Source of the DNA: Paramacrobiotus metropolitanus
Taxonomy: Eukaryota > Tardigrada > Eutardigrada > Parachela > Macrobiotidae
Assembly (NCBI RefSeq): GCF_019649055.1
Contig: NW_026570222.1
Coordinates: forward strand, 2,232,001 to 2,296,000
Direction: 5' to 3'
Length of the DNA stretch: 64,000 nt
The position numbers and the translations under genes were made by a program. How positions within the stretch are numbered: the first letter of the stretch is position 1; each line of letters begins with the position of its first letter. The notes below the pieces were generated by a model. The model saw only the letters and a list, made by a program, of their open reading frames with translations. It was not told the DNA's origin and searched no databases. Below are positions 10,451 to 22,703 of the stretch, piece by piece.

Positions 10451-13400
10451 GCTCGCTGTTCAGCGTTGGGGAACTGCGCCAGATACGTCATCATGCTCTG
10501 ATCGTCAGTGTGGGGGTTGATCATGTCCTCCGGGCTGAGCAGCTGTGGCACACCAAACCATTTCTCCGCCAGGGTCATTGCCACAGTTGCACTGTGTTCT
10601 GCATCAGACGGCGCCCAGTTCTGCCAGTCCTCGCAGAGATCTAACAAAGACAAGGCAGTTAAAGCGAGTATTAAGGCGAAATGGCGTGCTTGGGGTACTC
10701 CGTAACGATTTTTGAAAAAATTACCATTGATACAGTAACACGTAAGCTACAGGATGGCGTATCGGAAATAACAATCGGCCGTCTCCACTTAAAACAGTGA
10801 ATTTTTTTCAACAACCGGTGGGTGAAAGAAAACAGTGAATTAAACCTGCCTTGATGCAGTTGTTTCTCTGTTCAGTAAAAGCTGCCGCTGTTTAGTAGCT
10901 TTGTTATTTACACAGATGACCACTGTAAGTACACAGATGACCACTCCCGGTCGTCCATATGCGGGCTAGCTGGCCAGTGGCCACTCTTGTATACCCGGTC
11001 ACCGCACCAAACGAAAAACCACCATAACCAGTAAAAAGGTGCCTACCTACTGGACTGCCGGACAATAGCAGTACAAAAAATATATCATGCAAATAAGTAC
11101 ATACAACAAGGTCAAAGGGAATGTCAAAGTACTCGTACCTGCTTTCATGGCGTTGACTAGCGCGTCAAACACCATGCCGTCCGCCCAGTCGGAACTGAAA
11201 TTACTAATCGACAAATTCGGCACTTTTTTGTTAATCCACGTAAGGAGACGCTGTTTGGGCGTACGTTTCTTCTCCTGCCCTTCACTATCCGCATCGCCTT
11301 CCCAGTTCGGCTTGGACAGGGAATAATGCGATATCAAATTCCACATTAATACTAAAATTTGATCTGGTCTCCCGTCAAGGATGTCACTACAATCTACACA
11401 AAATACAGCAGTCAATTGTCAATGTAGCGTAACACTGTCAGTCGATGCTAGATTGTCGGAAACTGCTCGAGAATCTTATGATGGATAACTGGCAATTTCA
11501 TATAAGTTACTGTTGACGAACACTTTTCCCGCCAACACCATATAAGAAAGTGTTAAAACGACGAGACAATTACGTCTATTAACACCCTGTTTTACCGTAC
11601 CAATAACTCCGAGATCCACGCCTTCCTCCTCGAGAAATGCCAGGGCTAGTCTGATATTCGCCAATTTTTTGGAGCGTATCACAGCCTTTTCTGTGTGTTG
11701 TGGTAAAGAGCGGCCGCTAATGACTTTCAGTAGAGCAATAAGGCGGTGCCCGTCACTAAAGTCCTTCTCTAGATCATTCACACACAGTTGCACCTTCTTC
11801 AGCTGCTCATTGGCCCAACGCACAAAGGTTTTCTTTTGATAAAACTTCCACATGGGAGACGGGAACGACTGAGTGGTTCGGCTTCCCTTTTGCTCCAGCT
11901 CCTGTGTTCGACGACGGTCCATCTCGCGTTCACTCCGCAGTTCGTCAACCTGACTCTGCAACTTCTGCATGGCGTCAGTCATCTGGTCCCTCTCTTGTTT
12001 GGTAGTCTGGAGCAACTTGGAGAGGCGAGTAACTTCCGCCGCGGACTGGTCTCGCTCTTGGCTGGCTTTTCGGAGCTGCTCATCGTGCACTGAACAGAGC
12101 GCCCGTAGGGAAGCGGCTTCACCAGACGTCTGCTGTTGCTTGCTGGTTTTGGAGGCCAGTTCCTGCTCCAGTAGCGTTATACGGTGCTGGGATTCCGCGT
12201 CCACTTTGAGCCGGTCGCGTTTGGCTTCCTCCAGTTGCTCTTGAGCATGATCGCGGGCGGTTCGGAACTCGCCACTCTCTTTGCGCAGAGTTTCAATCTG
12301 CTCTTCGCAAGCCGCAATCTTCTGTTCCAGATCCCGCCTGTCGACGGTATCATGGCTCGGCTCTATATCCGTCTGACACTGGACACAGGTTTTTTCCTTA
12401 CTCAATCCGTCAAGCTTCTGTTTCAGAAGACCTTCATTCAGCAGTCCTTCATTCTCCACACTCCGCTTACCGATGTCGTCCTGAAATTAAAATTTTCATT
12501 TCAAAAACTTTTTTTGAAGGAATATGCTTACGGCTTTGCACAGTGTATTAAATATTTTTGTAAACGGTATCACCGACTACTACTTTGTTTATTTCGTATA
12601 CACTCTGTATTTCGTATGATGTGGTGACTTGATAGCATATCACATAAAAACTTGTTAGCTGCATACACGTACTATAAGACGAGGTTTGCAGATGAGTTCT
12701 AACAACTCCCGGGTCATAATCGATGGTTGTTCACTAGAAAACTTTTGGAGAATCTCTTCGGGGGACATTGTAGGCACTCGCTGATAAAATGCCGAATATG
12801 GCGATTGTTTGCCAGTTTTCAAGAAGCGCAAAACTGCCGTTCTATATTCCGCTACCAATATCTGATCATCAAAAACTCCGGTGTGATGTGGCTCATGGTC
12901 GATGCGGGTGGCTGCGTCTTCCAGCAACGGCGTATCAGTTGATACGCGAACCGGCTCCTCACTATCGCAACTGGCGTTGGATACGGAGGAATTCATACTT
13001 CCGTATGCAGTTGCTGCGGTCGAAAAAAGTTCTCCTTCAACGGCATCTGCATCTTGGGCAGCAGTTTGAAAAAATCCCCGCAGCTCAGCGTACTTCGGCT
13101 CTTCATCGTATTTCAAACTTTGGATGGATCTGAAGAAATTCATAATCTCAACAGGGGCGCTAGTAGGGAAGGTCACACGGAAGAAGTCATCTTGACTGGC
13201 TATAAACCTGAAAATTCCAGTAACATCAAATCAAATCCGTATACATACTTGTACAGACCGTAAAATCGCAACAGCATCAAGAAATCACCACATACCCTAT
13301 TTTCAAATTGTGCACAACAGCGGCATCCTCACAGCGCGACCATGGCAGTGCTCCAGTGAGCCATTTGACCAGATTAAATCCCAGTATCTGCATATCACCT

Positions 13401-16400
13401 CGCCGAGATGGAACTAGAAAAACATCAGCCTACTGTAGTGGCAAATTTGAATATTAAACTTACAGCTTACACAAAAAGTGTTTAGTGGTCCCTGCATCTA
13501 TATGCCGCTGGCCATTTGTACAAGTACCGACTAAATTATTTTAACTTCTGGAGATAGCATTCCCTTACCCGCTCTCTTGTGAGCATCACAACTGGTCAGC
13601 TCAAGAGTTCCGGCCAGTGGAGCATCCGGCTTTTCAGCATAGGAAATGTGCTTGTTATCGTCCATAAACCGTTTGACCATTCCGAAATCAATCAGATACA
13701 CTTGCAAAGCGTCCGCGGGACTGAGACCAGTCATCAGATTGGTGGCCTTCAAATCCGCATGCGCATATCCCTGATTATGGATATATTCCAGCGTATCCAA
13801 CTGCAAAAATAGTGCAAAAAAAGTTGTCAGAGGAGAAACTTCGCAAACACAAAAGTGTACAATACAAATCGTACAATACAAATGTACAATGCAATACAAT
13901 ACAATACAAAAGTGTATCGTACAATACAAAAGTATAATACAATACAAAAGTACACAATCTTAAATAAAACCACCGCAAAAGAATGTTTTAAGGGTTCTCG
14001 TACCAGCTGTAAGGCCAACAATATCACGCATTTCCGTGAAAGCATTCCGTGACGTTCATCCAAAATCTGCTGAACGCTCCGGTCTAAACGGGGTAAAATA
14101 AGCCATCGCAAATTTTTCCCACGGACTTCCACAACACCACTAGAAATGTATTCCATGATGCCGACAGATTTGATGCTGCGTTCACGCCGGAATGTAGCAA
14201 CTGTAAATTCCATCGCGATATGTGAGAACAACCATTGGTATCCCATTATTCATTACAAGACGCCGATAACCGGTCGTTTCTAATTACTTTTAAACTAATT
14301 TCCTATATATTCGTTTATCATACAAGCGATGCCACTCCTTAATCAATAAGCCCTTAATTGTGCTGATGCAGCTTATGACTAGCAGATAAAAGCTTACTTG
14401 ACTCAGGTTTCGCAACTGCCCTGTAGAAAGCCTCCTCATTACGCGATACATCATCCACCCGATTCTAAAGCAGCAAAAACCTGCAAATATGTCATATCTA
14501 ATGTTGCTGCATCGCCAGTACCAGTTTCAGGACATATTTCGCCGCTCCATCTGCAACTGATCCGGTTGTCATGTCGGAAACTATAAAATACCGAAATTAC
14601 AGATTGGCTGTCGTTAACAAAAGGACAATGTATTTCCAACTGTGTATCCAAGTAGTCAAGAAGAACCGTGCTCACCTAGATACACATCCGCAAAGCATCC
14701 CTGCCTAACAGCAGATCCCGTACGCCAAGTTTTATTTCCCGGTTTGTCCTCGATGATGTGTCCATCCTCCAGCCGTTCATCTTGTTCACATCCACGAGCC
14801 GTAGTACCTAAGCCACATGTTCTTTAATGATTTTTTTTATCAAACTAGCGCACTTTCAGTGCTTCCGATTTGTATACAACAGAAAAGGAAAAAAGTTGGC
14901 AAGCAACACTAAGCTTTTGTTTTGTTGCATATTTCGTCCTGAAACAACCGCCAATTACTTGCCTACGATCCCAGCAGCTGATTGTGCTAATCCGACCGAT
15001 CTGGATGCGCACTCGGATCCCGGTAGATTACTGAGATGACACTCAAAAGGAAATGTTGCAACGGGAGAAAGCGAATTCTGGATAAATGCTGAGATTTGAG
15101 CAGGGTCCAGAGATATACTTGTATCACTTGCTGAGCAGGGTAACACCACCTGCAGTTACAGTTTAATCAGCATAGATTATCTTTCGCACAAGGGCAGACA
15201 TTACGTTCGAAAGAGGCATGCGTAGTTTTATGTAACATCGGTTCTGGTGAAAAGTATGCACTACGTAAACAACAGGACGGATCATAGAAAATCGTTACGG
15301 AATTTTGGGATTCATATTTGTTTGGACAACTAGTAATCAGCTTATAAATTCAGCTCTTTTACATAGAATACTTTACAAGATAACGCTCAACAGCACTAAC
15401 CTGCCCGTTATCATCTGCATCTACGAGGCCCGTGACGGGCGTTGTGGTGTCTGAATCGACCGGCTTGATTCGCAGACGTCGTTTCACAGGGCTGTGCGCC
15501 ACGGGGGAAGGGCGTTTGAATGAAGTATCGTCCAAATGTGAGTCGATGTTTTTCTTACTACGCAGCGAATATTTACTGGTAGATCTCTTCTCTTCGCTAT
15601 TTGCGACCGACTACCAAAAAACAAACACATCCAGTAAAATTCAAGTTTTTAATGGGCGGTGCGGGAAAAAGTTTAACGCAGACAATGCTCTCATATAAGA
15701 ACCCCACCCGTGTCAGCTGCGAGACAAACGACGACACTGTATCCGGACGCTTGCGTTTTTTCGTCGCAGCAGAACTAGACGGGATTGAAGAGCTAGACAG
15801 GACCGACGAGCCAGACGGAAACGCCGAGTTTCCGGGGACGCGCGGGTCGACACTGTACCATTTTCGCGTCGGCTGCCGCATGTCCTCCGTAGCCGACACT
15901 GGCACAGCACCCCGCTCACAATCTCTCAAAGTCCATGGTGACTTCTTCCAAGGGCCCATTATGCCATCGTCATCGCATCGTTGGAATATCATAAAGCGCT
16001 GTGGCATAAAACCTTGAGGCAAAATTATCAGGTGATTAATTAACGATAACCTTGGTTAATCGGACACCAGCAGGTAACCACCGTTGGTTATACCATCTAA
16101 AAAATTGTCGACGAAGCGTAGCCTTATAACGTAGATATGGCTTGAAAACATTGGTAGCTTTAACTCACTAATATAGCAAAGTCGAGCATTATTACCCTTT
16201 TCGTAGTCCGCCTTCTCCAAGCCATCACTCCATGCTGCACAAGGATATTGATAGTTATTTCCTGTCTTGCCTAACAAGTGGTTCTTGCAGGCATCACGAT
16301 TCCATCCCCACGCAACCTTTCCACGTTTGCCGCAATAGGGGCATTGATAAAAGTAATGCCCATCTTTGTACAGACGCCATTTGAGCAATTCTGCTTTTGA

Positions 16401-16771
16401 AAGGTTTGCCTGCAACAAAATTGCCCGGCTGACACTGACAGCGATTAACCAAGTTTTAAGGGACTAGACAATACCCTGGATTTCTTGCTGCTGTTGCTGA
16501 TGTCAACAGATTTCTTGCGGATGACTTTCCGGTTGCCTGTTGGTACGGGAGACTTGCTGCTGTTGTTCCGTTTTCTCTGTTTAGACTGACGCTTTCCGAT
16601 ACCATCATTATCCTCGGGACTCGCCGGGTGGTGTCCCACACGGGGCGATGATCTAGTAACCTGGTCAAATTTTACGCCATCGGCGACATTCAGGATGGAC
16701 GTGCCGTATTCCATAACACCCGCGTCGGCTCCAGGTGAAGCGTTACTCGAAATTCGACGATTAGTGGCCAT
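10420..16771 (-). CDS. VRK-type kinase fused to coiled coil and tandem CH domains
   Basis: Fifteen exons join in phase to about 1288 codons: 16771-16475, 16409-16169, 16012-15708, 15610-15401, 15149-15032, 14807-14676, 14580-14522, 14464-14398, 14200-14004, 13800-13569, 13413-13296, 13207-12673, 12480-11601, 11393-11139, 10640-10420. Residues about 1-390 are basic and Ser-rich with a zinc-finger-like exon (YQCPYCGKRGKVAW, then CKNHLL). The kinase spans about 415-700: glycine loop GSAVRQGCFADVYLG, lysine in KYVLKL, glutamate in NEEAFYRAVAKPES, catalytic HADLKATNL, IDFG, and VRK-type PVEIMNFFRSIQSLKYDEEP. Then come a coiled coil (about 850-1030), CH1 (FYQKKTFVRWANEQLKK) and CH2 (TPKQRLLTWINKKVPNL) as in filamin. 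The catalytic residues look intact. The product could couple chromatin/nuclear-envelope-type kinase activity to actin, which is inference. No Met begins the coiled-coil exon, arguing against a separate gene. Confidence 0.75.
13856..13960. repeat. ATACA-type microsatellite in kinase intron
   Basis: About 100 bp of imperfect repeats of AATACAAAAGTG and ACAAT type lie in the intron between the exons at 14200-14004 and 13800-13569 of the kinase/CH gene. A simple-sequence repeat; no further role seen. Confidence 0.8.
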
Positions 16772-17245
16772 ATTTTCAACGTTATTGTTACCGTAATGTT
16801 ATGATATAGTAAAAAAACCATTGACGGTCATTTTATTCGTTCATTTCTGTCCAGAAAGAGTTTAAAAGGCAAACTGTTACAGACTACAGTACAGAATGTG
16901 AGACAGGAAAAAAGAGAGGGAGTGTGCACAAAAGCAAGAGAGAGTGTGATACTGCAAGTGCAAGACAGACAAAGAAAGCAGAGGGAAACAGCTCTTTATC
17001 ACCTACCCTACAGGGGGCTTACGAACTCAGTACGTAGTGCTCACCAGGTCCGCTGCCCGATTATTGCACTTTCAGGTTCACATTACTGTTACAGTAAGGG
17101 TATAACGGTGCTCCAAATTCAGAAAATTCTTAATATTTGTAGAAGATGTGATTAAAAAATGTTTTCATCTGCTGTGGTCAATTGGGCGTGGCCAATCAAA
17201 AAATTAAAGTGTACAGTTCGAATCTGTTCGATAGTTCTGTGCGGC
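16772..17245. other. putative promoter region of kinase/CH gene, non-coding
   Basis: No convincing coding sequence. A purine-rich GAGAGAGTGTG stretch lies near 16915-16990. It separates the first ATG of the kinase/CH gene (16771, minus) from the left repeat of the transposable element. Any promoter for that gene should be here or inside the element. Confidence 0.4.
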
Positions 17246-19351
17246 GGCACTGGCGTCTGGTAACGCGCGGCTAACGGGAAAATTGCTCCTCGTAGACCTA
17301 ACGCTATAACGAACCGCGCCCACAGCCAATGAGCAGTTTCTTAGCCAACGAATCGTAATTACCTACAGAATTAGAAGGAACATTGCAAAAATGTACTAGT
17401 ACTATGCAGAACTTATCGGTAGCGGCTATACAAAAAGTTAATGTGCAATATAAAACTTTTAATCAAAGCTTCAGTTCTCTTTTTTATTTATATAAAATAA
17501 TTTTACGTTTTGGTTTCTGCTAATTACGTTTTTGCTGAATTTCATTAAAGATTTTGATATCGATGGACAGTTTCATCAAGAATAAAGTCGTGTCATTATA
17601 TGTAAACTGATGTCGTGGCAGTCGTGCTTTTCATGTAAATGAAATAGCTTACGCCACAAGATTTGTTCAATGGTTTTTAAAATTAAACACCGATGTACAA
17701 AAAAATCAAAAAGTTAAAGATCGCAACAAAAAAATGCATTTTTGTTGCAAAAATAAAATGGCATACAAAAACCAGAAATTCTAAGCTACTTCTCATAACT
17801 GTAAAAAAAATACAGAAATTATACGAAATACAAAATTCTAAGCTACTTCTCATAACCGCCCCATCAGGATGTACAGTACTACAAATTTTACATCAAGTTG
17901 TACAGGATGTACATGTACATAATAAGGTACATGTACTAAGGATGTACATCAAGGTGTACTACTGGATGTACATTAGGTTGTACTACAGGGTGTGCTGCAG
18001 AGCGTTTATTTAATAACAAACGATATCTTAATGTAATTAAAATTAAAGGGAAATACTAAAATTTAAAATAACAAATATTGTTACATATGTATTAAATATA
18101 CATGAGAAAAAAATTAATATAAGAAATTACTACATATACAAAAACTTTCGGCACTACTCTATACGTTTTTAAGATAGGAAGTTATCGTTAACCCCGACAT
18201 GCACAGTTTTCTGGTGCGTTTTAATGTAGGCTAACCTTTCAGTACGACTGTAGTATGCTGCCCTGCAATGCTACAAAAAAACCTCATCATAAATTTAAGA
18301 CGCCACAAATTTATTTGTGGATTTCGCAAACAAACTTTTTAGAATGTAGCATTTAGGATTGCTAACTTACCCGTACCGGCAAAGCGGAATTGTTTAGGTA
18401 ACGTTGAAGATATAACTAAAACGCAATTTTTACAAACATAATCTGGACAAGCTAAAAAAAATTTTACTTTTAAAAGATAATTAATAATACAGAAACTAAT
18501 TGTGCGATGATGCATATAACAATAATGTACTCCGTACCAGAAACTTTGCTCATGCCCTAAAAACGCAGTACCGAAGTTTTTGTAGTGGTTTTTCATGTTA
18601 ATTTTTATCTCGTGTTTTCTTTAATATAGATATGACAGTACTTATTATTTCAAATTTTAGCATTGATATATTTAAATAAATGAACGTCCTGTAGCACATC
18701 CTGTAGTACATCGTGATGTACATCCTGCAGTACAGCCTGAAGTACATCCTGTAGTACAACCTGATGTAAAACCTGTAGTACACCCTGATGTACAGTCTGC
18801 AGTGCTCCCTGTTGGGAAAGGCTACGAGAAATAGCTTTGAATTTCTGTATTTTGCCACTATTTGCATTTGTAAACTAGTTTTTTGTGACAAAATACTTGT
18901 TTTTATTGTGAACAATAAAATTGTTTATTTTTTTCAATTTTAAAAACGGTCGAGTGAATTTTGTGACCCAGTAAAAGTTATCAATAACTTGTTATTTACA
19001 AGGAAAGAACGACGACAACAAGACTTCCAGTCAAATAATTCAGTAACAACATGAACAGGAGTAGTGAAATTCAGCGATACCGTTATCGACGGTAAAAAAC
19101 GTGAAAATGAATCTTTCTTGTAAGGAAAACGAAAAATCTGACGCTGGGATTTAAAAAGGTTTAATATCGCATGTACGGTTACTTTTAAATGCTATGGCTT
19201 TGTAATGATTTGAATCGGAGAAAATTTCTCTCAAGTTCTGTGTGCAATTAGGATTCGTTGGCTAAGGAACTGCTCATTGGCTGTGGGTGGGGTTCGTTGT
19301 AGCGTTAGGTCTACGAGGAGCAATTTTCCCGTTAGCCGCGCGTGGCACTGG
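17246..19351. mobile_element. non-autonomous DNA element with TIRs and subterminal arrays
   Basis: Terminal inverted repeats of about 95 bp occupy 17264-17360 and 19246-19342, both containing GCTCCTCGTAGACCTAACGC in opposite orientation. Inside lie arrays of ATGTAC/TGTACTACAGG units at about 17868-18000 and, inverted, about 18684-18812, plus an inverted ATTTCTGTATTTTG-type block. Both outer edges carry GGCACTGG (17246 and 19344), a possible 8-bp target duplication as in hAT elements. The AT-rich interior has no transposase, so movement would need a partner in trans. Confidence 0.75.
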
Positions 19352-19545
19352 TATAGTTGGTCAGGCAAAATGCCCCACAATTTATTAAATTTGTGGGCCA
19401 CAAATACGAAAAGCGTCTGCCGACTACTGCCTAGTAGAAGAAGATGAACGGTTGGAGTCCCACCAGTAGTTTTTTTATTTTCGTCATTATATAGTATCGA
19501 AACACATTTTGTCGAAACTGGACACGATGCGAAAAATTATCGGCG

Positions 19546-19656
19546 TAACCATTAGGCCACGCGGGCATTGTATACATTCAGGGACCAATCAATCGAAGCA
19601 CTGCTACGATGTAAAATGTAATGAGCTATTAAACTATGGCTATATCCATTTCCGGT
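19546..19656 (-). repeat. 111-bp dispersed repeat, copy 2 (tRNA-like end)
   Basis: Homologue of 10340-10450. On the minus strand it supplies the last five codons (YRKWI), the TAG at 19642-19640 and the start of the 3' untranslated region of the C3orf33-like gene, ending in a tRNA-like CCCGCGTGGCCTAATGG. The two host genes are stopped in different frames of the repeat, so the insertions are independent. Confidence 0.75.
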
Positions 19657-20966
19657 ACAAAGCGTTTACACTGGACCGAAAAGTTCCGAACAGTCCGCGC
19701 TTTCGCTTCTTATGTTCCACTAGCTGTTCCAGAGAACGTGCTTTCTCATTCAGTAGCTCGTACTCCCGTGTGCCGACAAGAGTCGGGTGCGTAGCATGGT
19801 GAGCTAACCCGGCCTTGATGAGGTACAAATTGAGATTGCTGAACATTAAAGGGAACTAAGGTAAGTACAAAGAAAGTATTAATTGATTAATTTCTTGGAT
19901 CCAAATATAAATATTGAAAACGAAAGACAAACGTCGTACTCGTTGCCATTTCACCCTGCTCAGAATTTCTCCGTCTCCGGCAGTGCCCAACAGCTGGAAA
20001 AATATCGGTCTACCAACAAGATTCGTTTGTAACCATTTTAGGGACGGGGGAGTGTGTGCTACTACAGCAAGCCGGACTCGAAGCTGAGAATCTGTAACAG
20101 AGATTAAGTGTTTTGAAACATTGATTATCAGTGTACTAGCCACTAGGAGCTTTCCATATTCCTGTGCATTTTTATTTCGATGGCGACTGCCTATCACACT
20201 TTTACTACTGTTCAGATTTTTCTGTCAAACAATGCTGTGGATTTTTCTATTTTTAATCTGATTTTAAGGTTTACACAAAAAGCACCTTAACAACGGCGTT
20301 ACAACGCGTAATGGTACAAATAACCAAATAAAGTAAGTAACATTTACGAAGTAATTTAAAATTAATATTAGCAGTAGACATTAGGTACAGTACTACTTTA
20401 CGAAATAGGTAAATCACTAATCAGTGACTAATCACAGTGCCTTCACACCCACTGTCATCTACCGGTTCTGTGACTCCAAGGGGTCCGAATTATGGGAATG
20501 TGGTCAACAAAAAGGATCCCATTGTCATCCACATTTTTAACTCTTCCGTGCAATGATATATTAGACATAAAAAATCCAGGAGGGATGTTTTTTGCATCGG
20601 TAAATTTCGTCACCTAAATAAAAGAGGTAGCTGGTAGCAGAATTAGATTCATATTATTTTCATAGTGACATATTTCGAGTATCAGCGCAGCTCCAAACTC
20701 AGCGGGCCTTACAATTCGGACACTGCGGGCAATAACAATCAGCCCAGCAACTCCAATTCCCGCAATGCCCCACTACACAGACAACAGAAGCACTTATTTA
20801 TTAATGGTCTTAAAGGAGATAATTACGCGCTATCCGTCAATATTACGCCAAGACTGCAAGGGAATCATGAGAAGCAATAACAAAATCGTCAATCATGCAA
20901 TCATACGCGTACCCGAACATACTGGATATTCCGATCAATAAGCTTAGAGAACTCATCAACACTCAT
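19640..20966 (-). CDS. C3orf33-like protein with TNase-like fold
   Basis: Five exons join in phase (20966-20913, 20772-20713, 20613-20463, 20091-19940, 19855-19640) to 210 residues. The start MSVDEFSKLIDRNIQYVR is followed by a membrane segment (GIAGIGVAGLIVIARSVRI). Then comes a staphylococcal-nuclease-like OB-fold region: SLHGRVKNVDDNGILFVDHI, LRVRLAVVAHTPPSLKWLQT, NLVGRPIFFQLLGT and NLYLIKAGLAHHATHPTLVG. The order of membrane helix then TNase-like region matches vertebrate C3orf33, which lacks nuclease catalytic residues; I see none here either. The C-terminus lies inside a dispersed repeat. The family's role is poorly known, so no activity is claimed. Confidence 0.75.
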
Positions 20967-21823
20967 GGAAAATCTTTGCAGGCGCACCTTGATCCGTGCT
21001 GCAATAAAGTTTTTATAAAACTTTTTAGAAGAAAGAATATCTGCTACTAGTTACTCGTAGTCGTACTCAACATAAAATGATGGTAGATCCTTACAAGGTA
21101 AACTGTAAACAACACCTAAAATTTGCCAACACTGACAATATTTATGGTTCACTGTAAACTTTACAGTGTAAACTGTAAAGTGTCCAGTTAATTTTAATTT
21201 TCTAATTTTAAAGTGCTTCTTATTTCGCTTTTTATTTCCAAATTCTAACGATCAGTGCGAAAATTCAAAAGTAGTTCACTCTATGTACTACTCGTAGTAC
21301 TCTTATTCTATTAATTTTGTAAATTTTAAAGATGAACAGATTCTGGTGGAGTCTGTCGTGGTGTAGCCGCTCTGTTGGCAGCTGCTTTTACTGAATTTGA
21401 GGACACACGTGACGCCACCGGAAATGGCTGTGGATGCTGTGAAGTGTGCCCGTCTCTTTCACAGTGAAGTGAAAGTCCAAAACTCCAAATGCCCTTTTAA
21501 ACGTTTGTCTTCTTGGCCCAAGAATCTTGGGATCTGTTTTTAACAGTTGTTACTTTACGGATTACACTTCCTACCTCGTTACTTTATTGAAAAATATCTG
21601 ATTATCTTTAAGAATACTTAATACTGTACTGTTTGTAAGCAGCCGTATACTGCGTATAAATACAGTGTACAGTCAACAGCGGGATCTAACCATAAGTGGG
21701 CTTGTTAGTTGTTACCGTTTGCAGTGCATACTGCATAGAGGGCTTCGTTATAAGGCAAAACCAACCTTGAGAACCTGAGCAGCAACGTTTTGCTCCGTAA
21801 TATTTAAACCGAGCGAAATAATC
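20967..21823. other. non-coding spacer between divergent genes
   Basis: AT-rich, with a short duplicated TTTACAGTGTAAACTGTAAAG-type run near 21145-21185. No open frame of interest. It should contain promoters for the C3orf33-like gene (minus) and SCOC (plus). Confidence 0.4.
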
Positions 21824-21931
21824 ATGGACATCAAAAGTCCCATTATGGAACAGCTTCCAAATATTCCGCTGGCTGATGAAGATGCCCCTGGTGAAGCTCC
21901 ATTATTTCGTGCCGAAACGAATGGGTACTGA
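21824..21931 (+). promoter_or_regulatory. 35-codon uORF overlapping SCOC start as TGATG
   Basis: An ATG at 21824 opens a 35-codon frame (MDIKSPIMEQLPNIPLADED) whose TGA at 21929-21931 shares its A with the ATG at 21931 that starts the SCOC-like frame. The peptide looks coding and resembles the acidic N-terminus seen in insect SCOC. So either this is a stop-start reinitiation site or one missing or extra base splits a single longer frame. Confidence 0.5.
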
Positions 21932-22703
21932 TGAAATTTGATCTTTCAGAGATTCCTGAAGCTGAGGAAGGAGAGGATGGTGTCCAGGAAGAGCACGATG
22001 CCCAAAGCGTCATTGACGATGGTAGCAAAAGCGTTGATTCTTTCAGCTTCCAGAACGATGGTACAACAAATAAACAAATAAAATCTAATTACTAATGCAC
22101 TGCAAATTTAATGTGATAGCTACAAAACATAGACAACATAGAAGTATCCCAGGAATTTCTTTACGGGAATGGCCATATTTGACTGCTTTGTAGATGCAAG
22201 TTTGGACGAAGCGGAGGAAAAAGCACGATTGATTGCACAAGTACTGGAACTGCAAAACACTCTTGACGGTATGGAATTGGCTTGACTTAAATACTTTGAT
22301 TCGTTCCAACTGGACTGAACTAGTATAAAGTAGTATGATATTCTAACTTATATTTTTAAGTAATTCTAGCTGGAGAAGAGTTTTCCAGTAGAGATATTTT
22401 TAGTTTAGTTGTTTGGTAATTTTTCTGTGCGATTTTCTTGTGTAACATGTAACATATGTACAGATAACACAGCGAAGTCGAACGCTTCCATTCTCGATCT
22501 GTATTGAGTCGACACACTTGTGTAAACTTATTACATTTGTCATTCACCTCTTTTTGTTAGATTTGTCACAAAAAGTGGACAGCGTGAAGGAAGAAAATTT
22601 GAAACTGAAGTCGGAGAACCAGGTTCTGGGACAGTATATCGAAAATCTAATGAATGCCAGCAACATTTTCCAGTCGACTTCCCGCAACGTGAAGAAGAAG
22701 TAA
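21931..22703 (+). CDS. SCOC: SCOC, short coiled-coil protein
   Basis: Four exons (21931-22060, 22194-22268, 22561-22703, with phase-1 joins; the first follows a uORF) give about 115 residues. The C-terminal half has the family coiled coil: EKARLIAQVLELQNTL, DSVKEENLKLKSENQVLGQY and IENLMNASNIFQST, almost residue for residue as in animals. The N-terminal half is acidic and variable. SCOC is a Golgi-associated adaptor that binds ARL1 and FEZ1 and acts in autophagy and trafficking (known of the family). The short basic tail NVKKK ends the protein. Confidence 0.92.

Noticed and set aside
11788-12244. Plus-strand open frames opposite the kinase/CH coiled coil
   Set aside because: They are antisense shadows of a long, strongly biased coding exon; composition is Leu/Ser/Cys-rich with no homology.
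21925-21949. A 25-bp intron joining the MDIKSP frame to SCOC
   Set aside because: Too short for an animal intron, and the join does not give the right frame.
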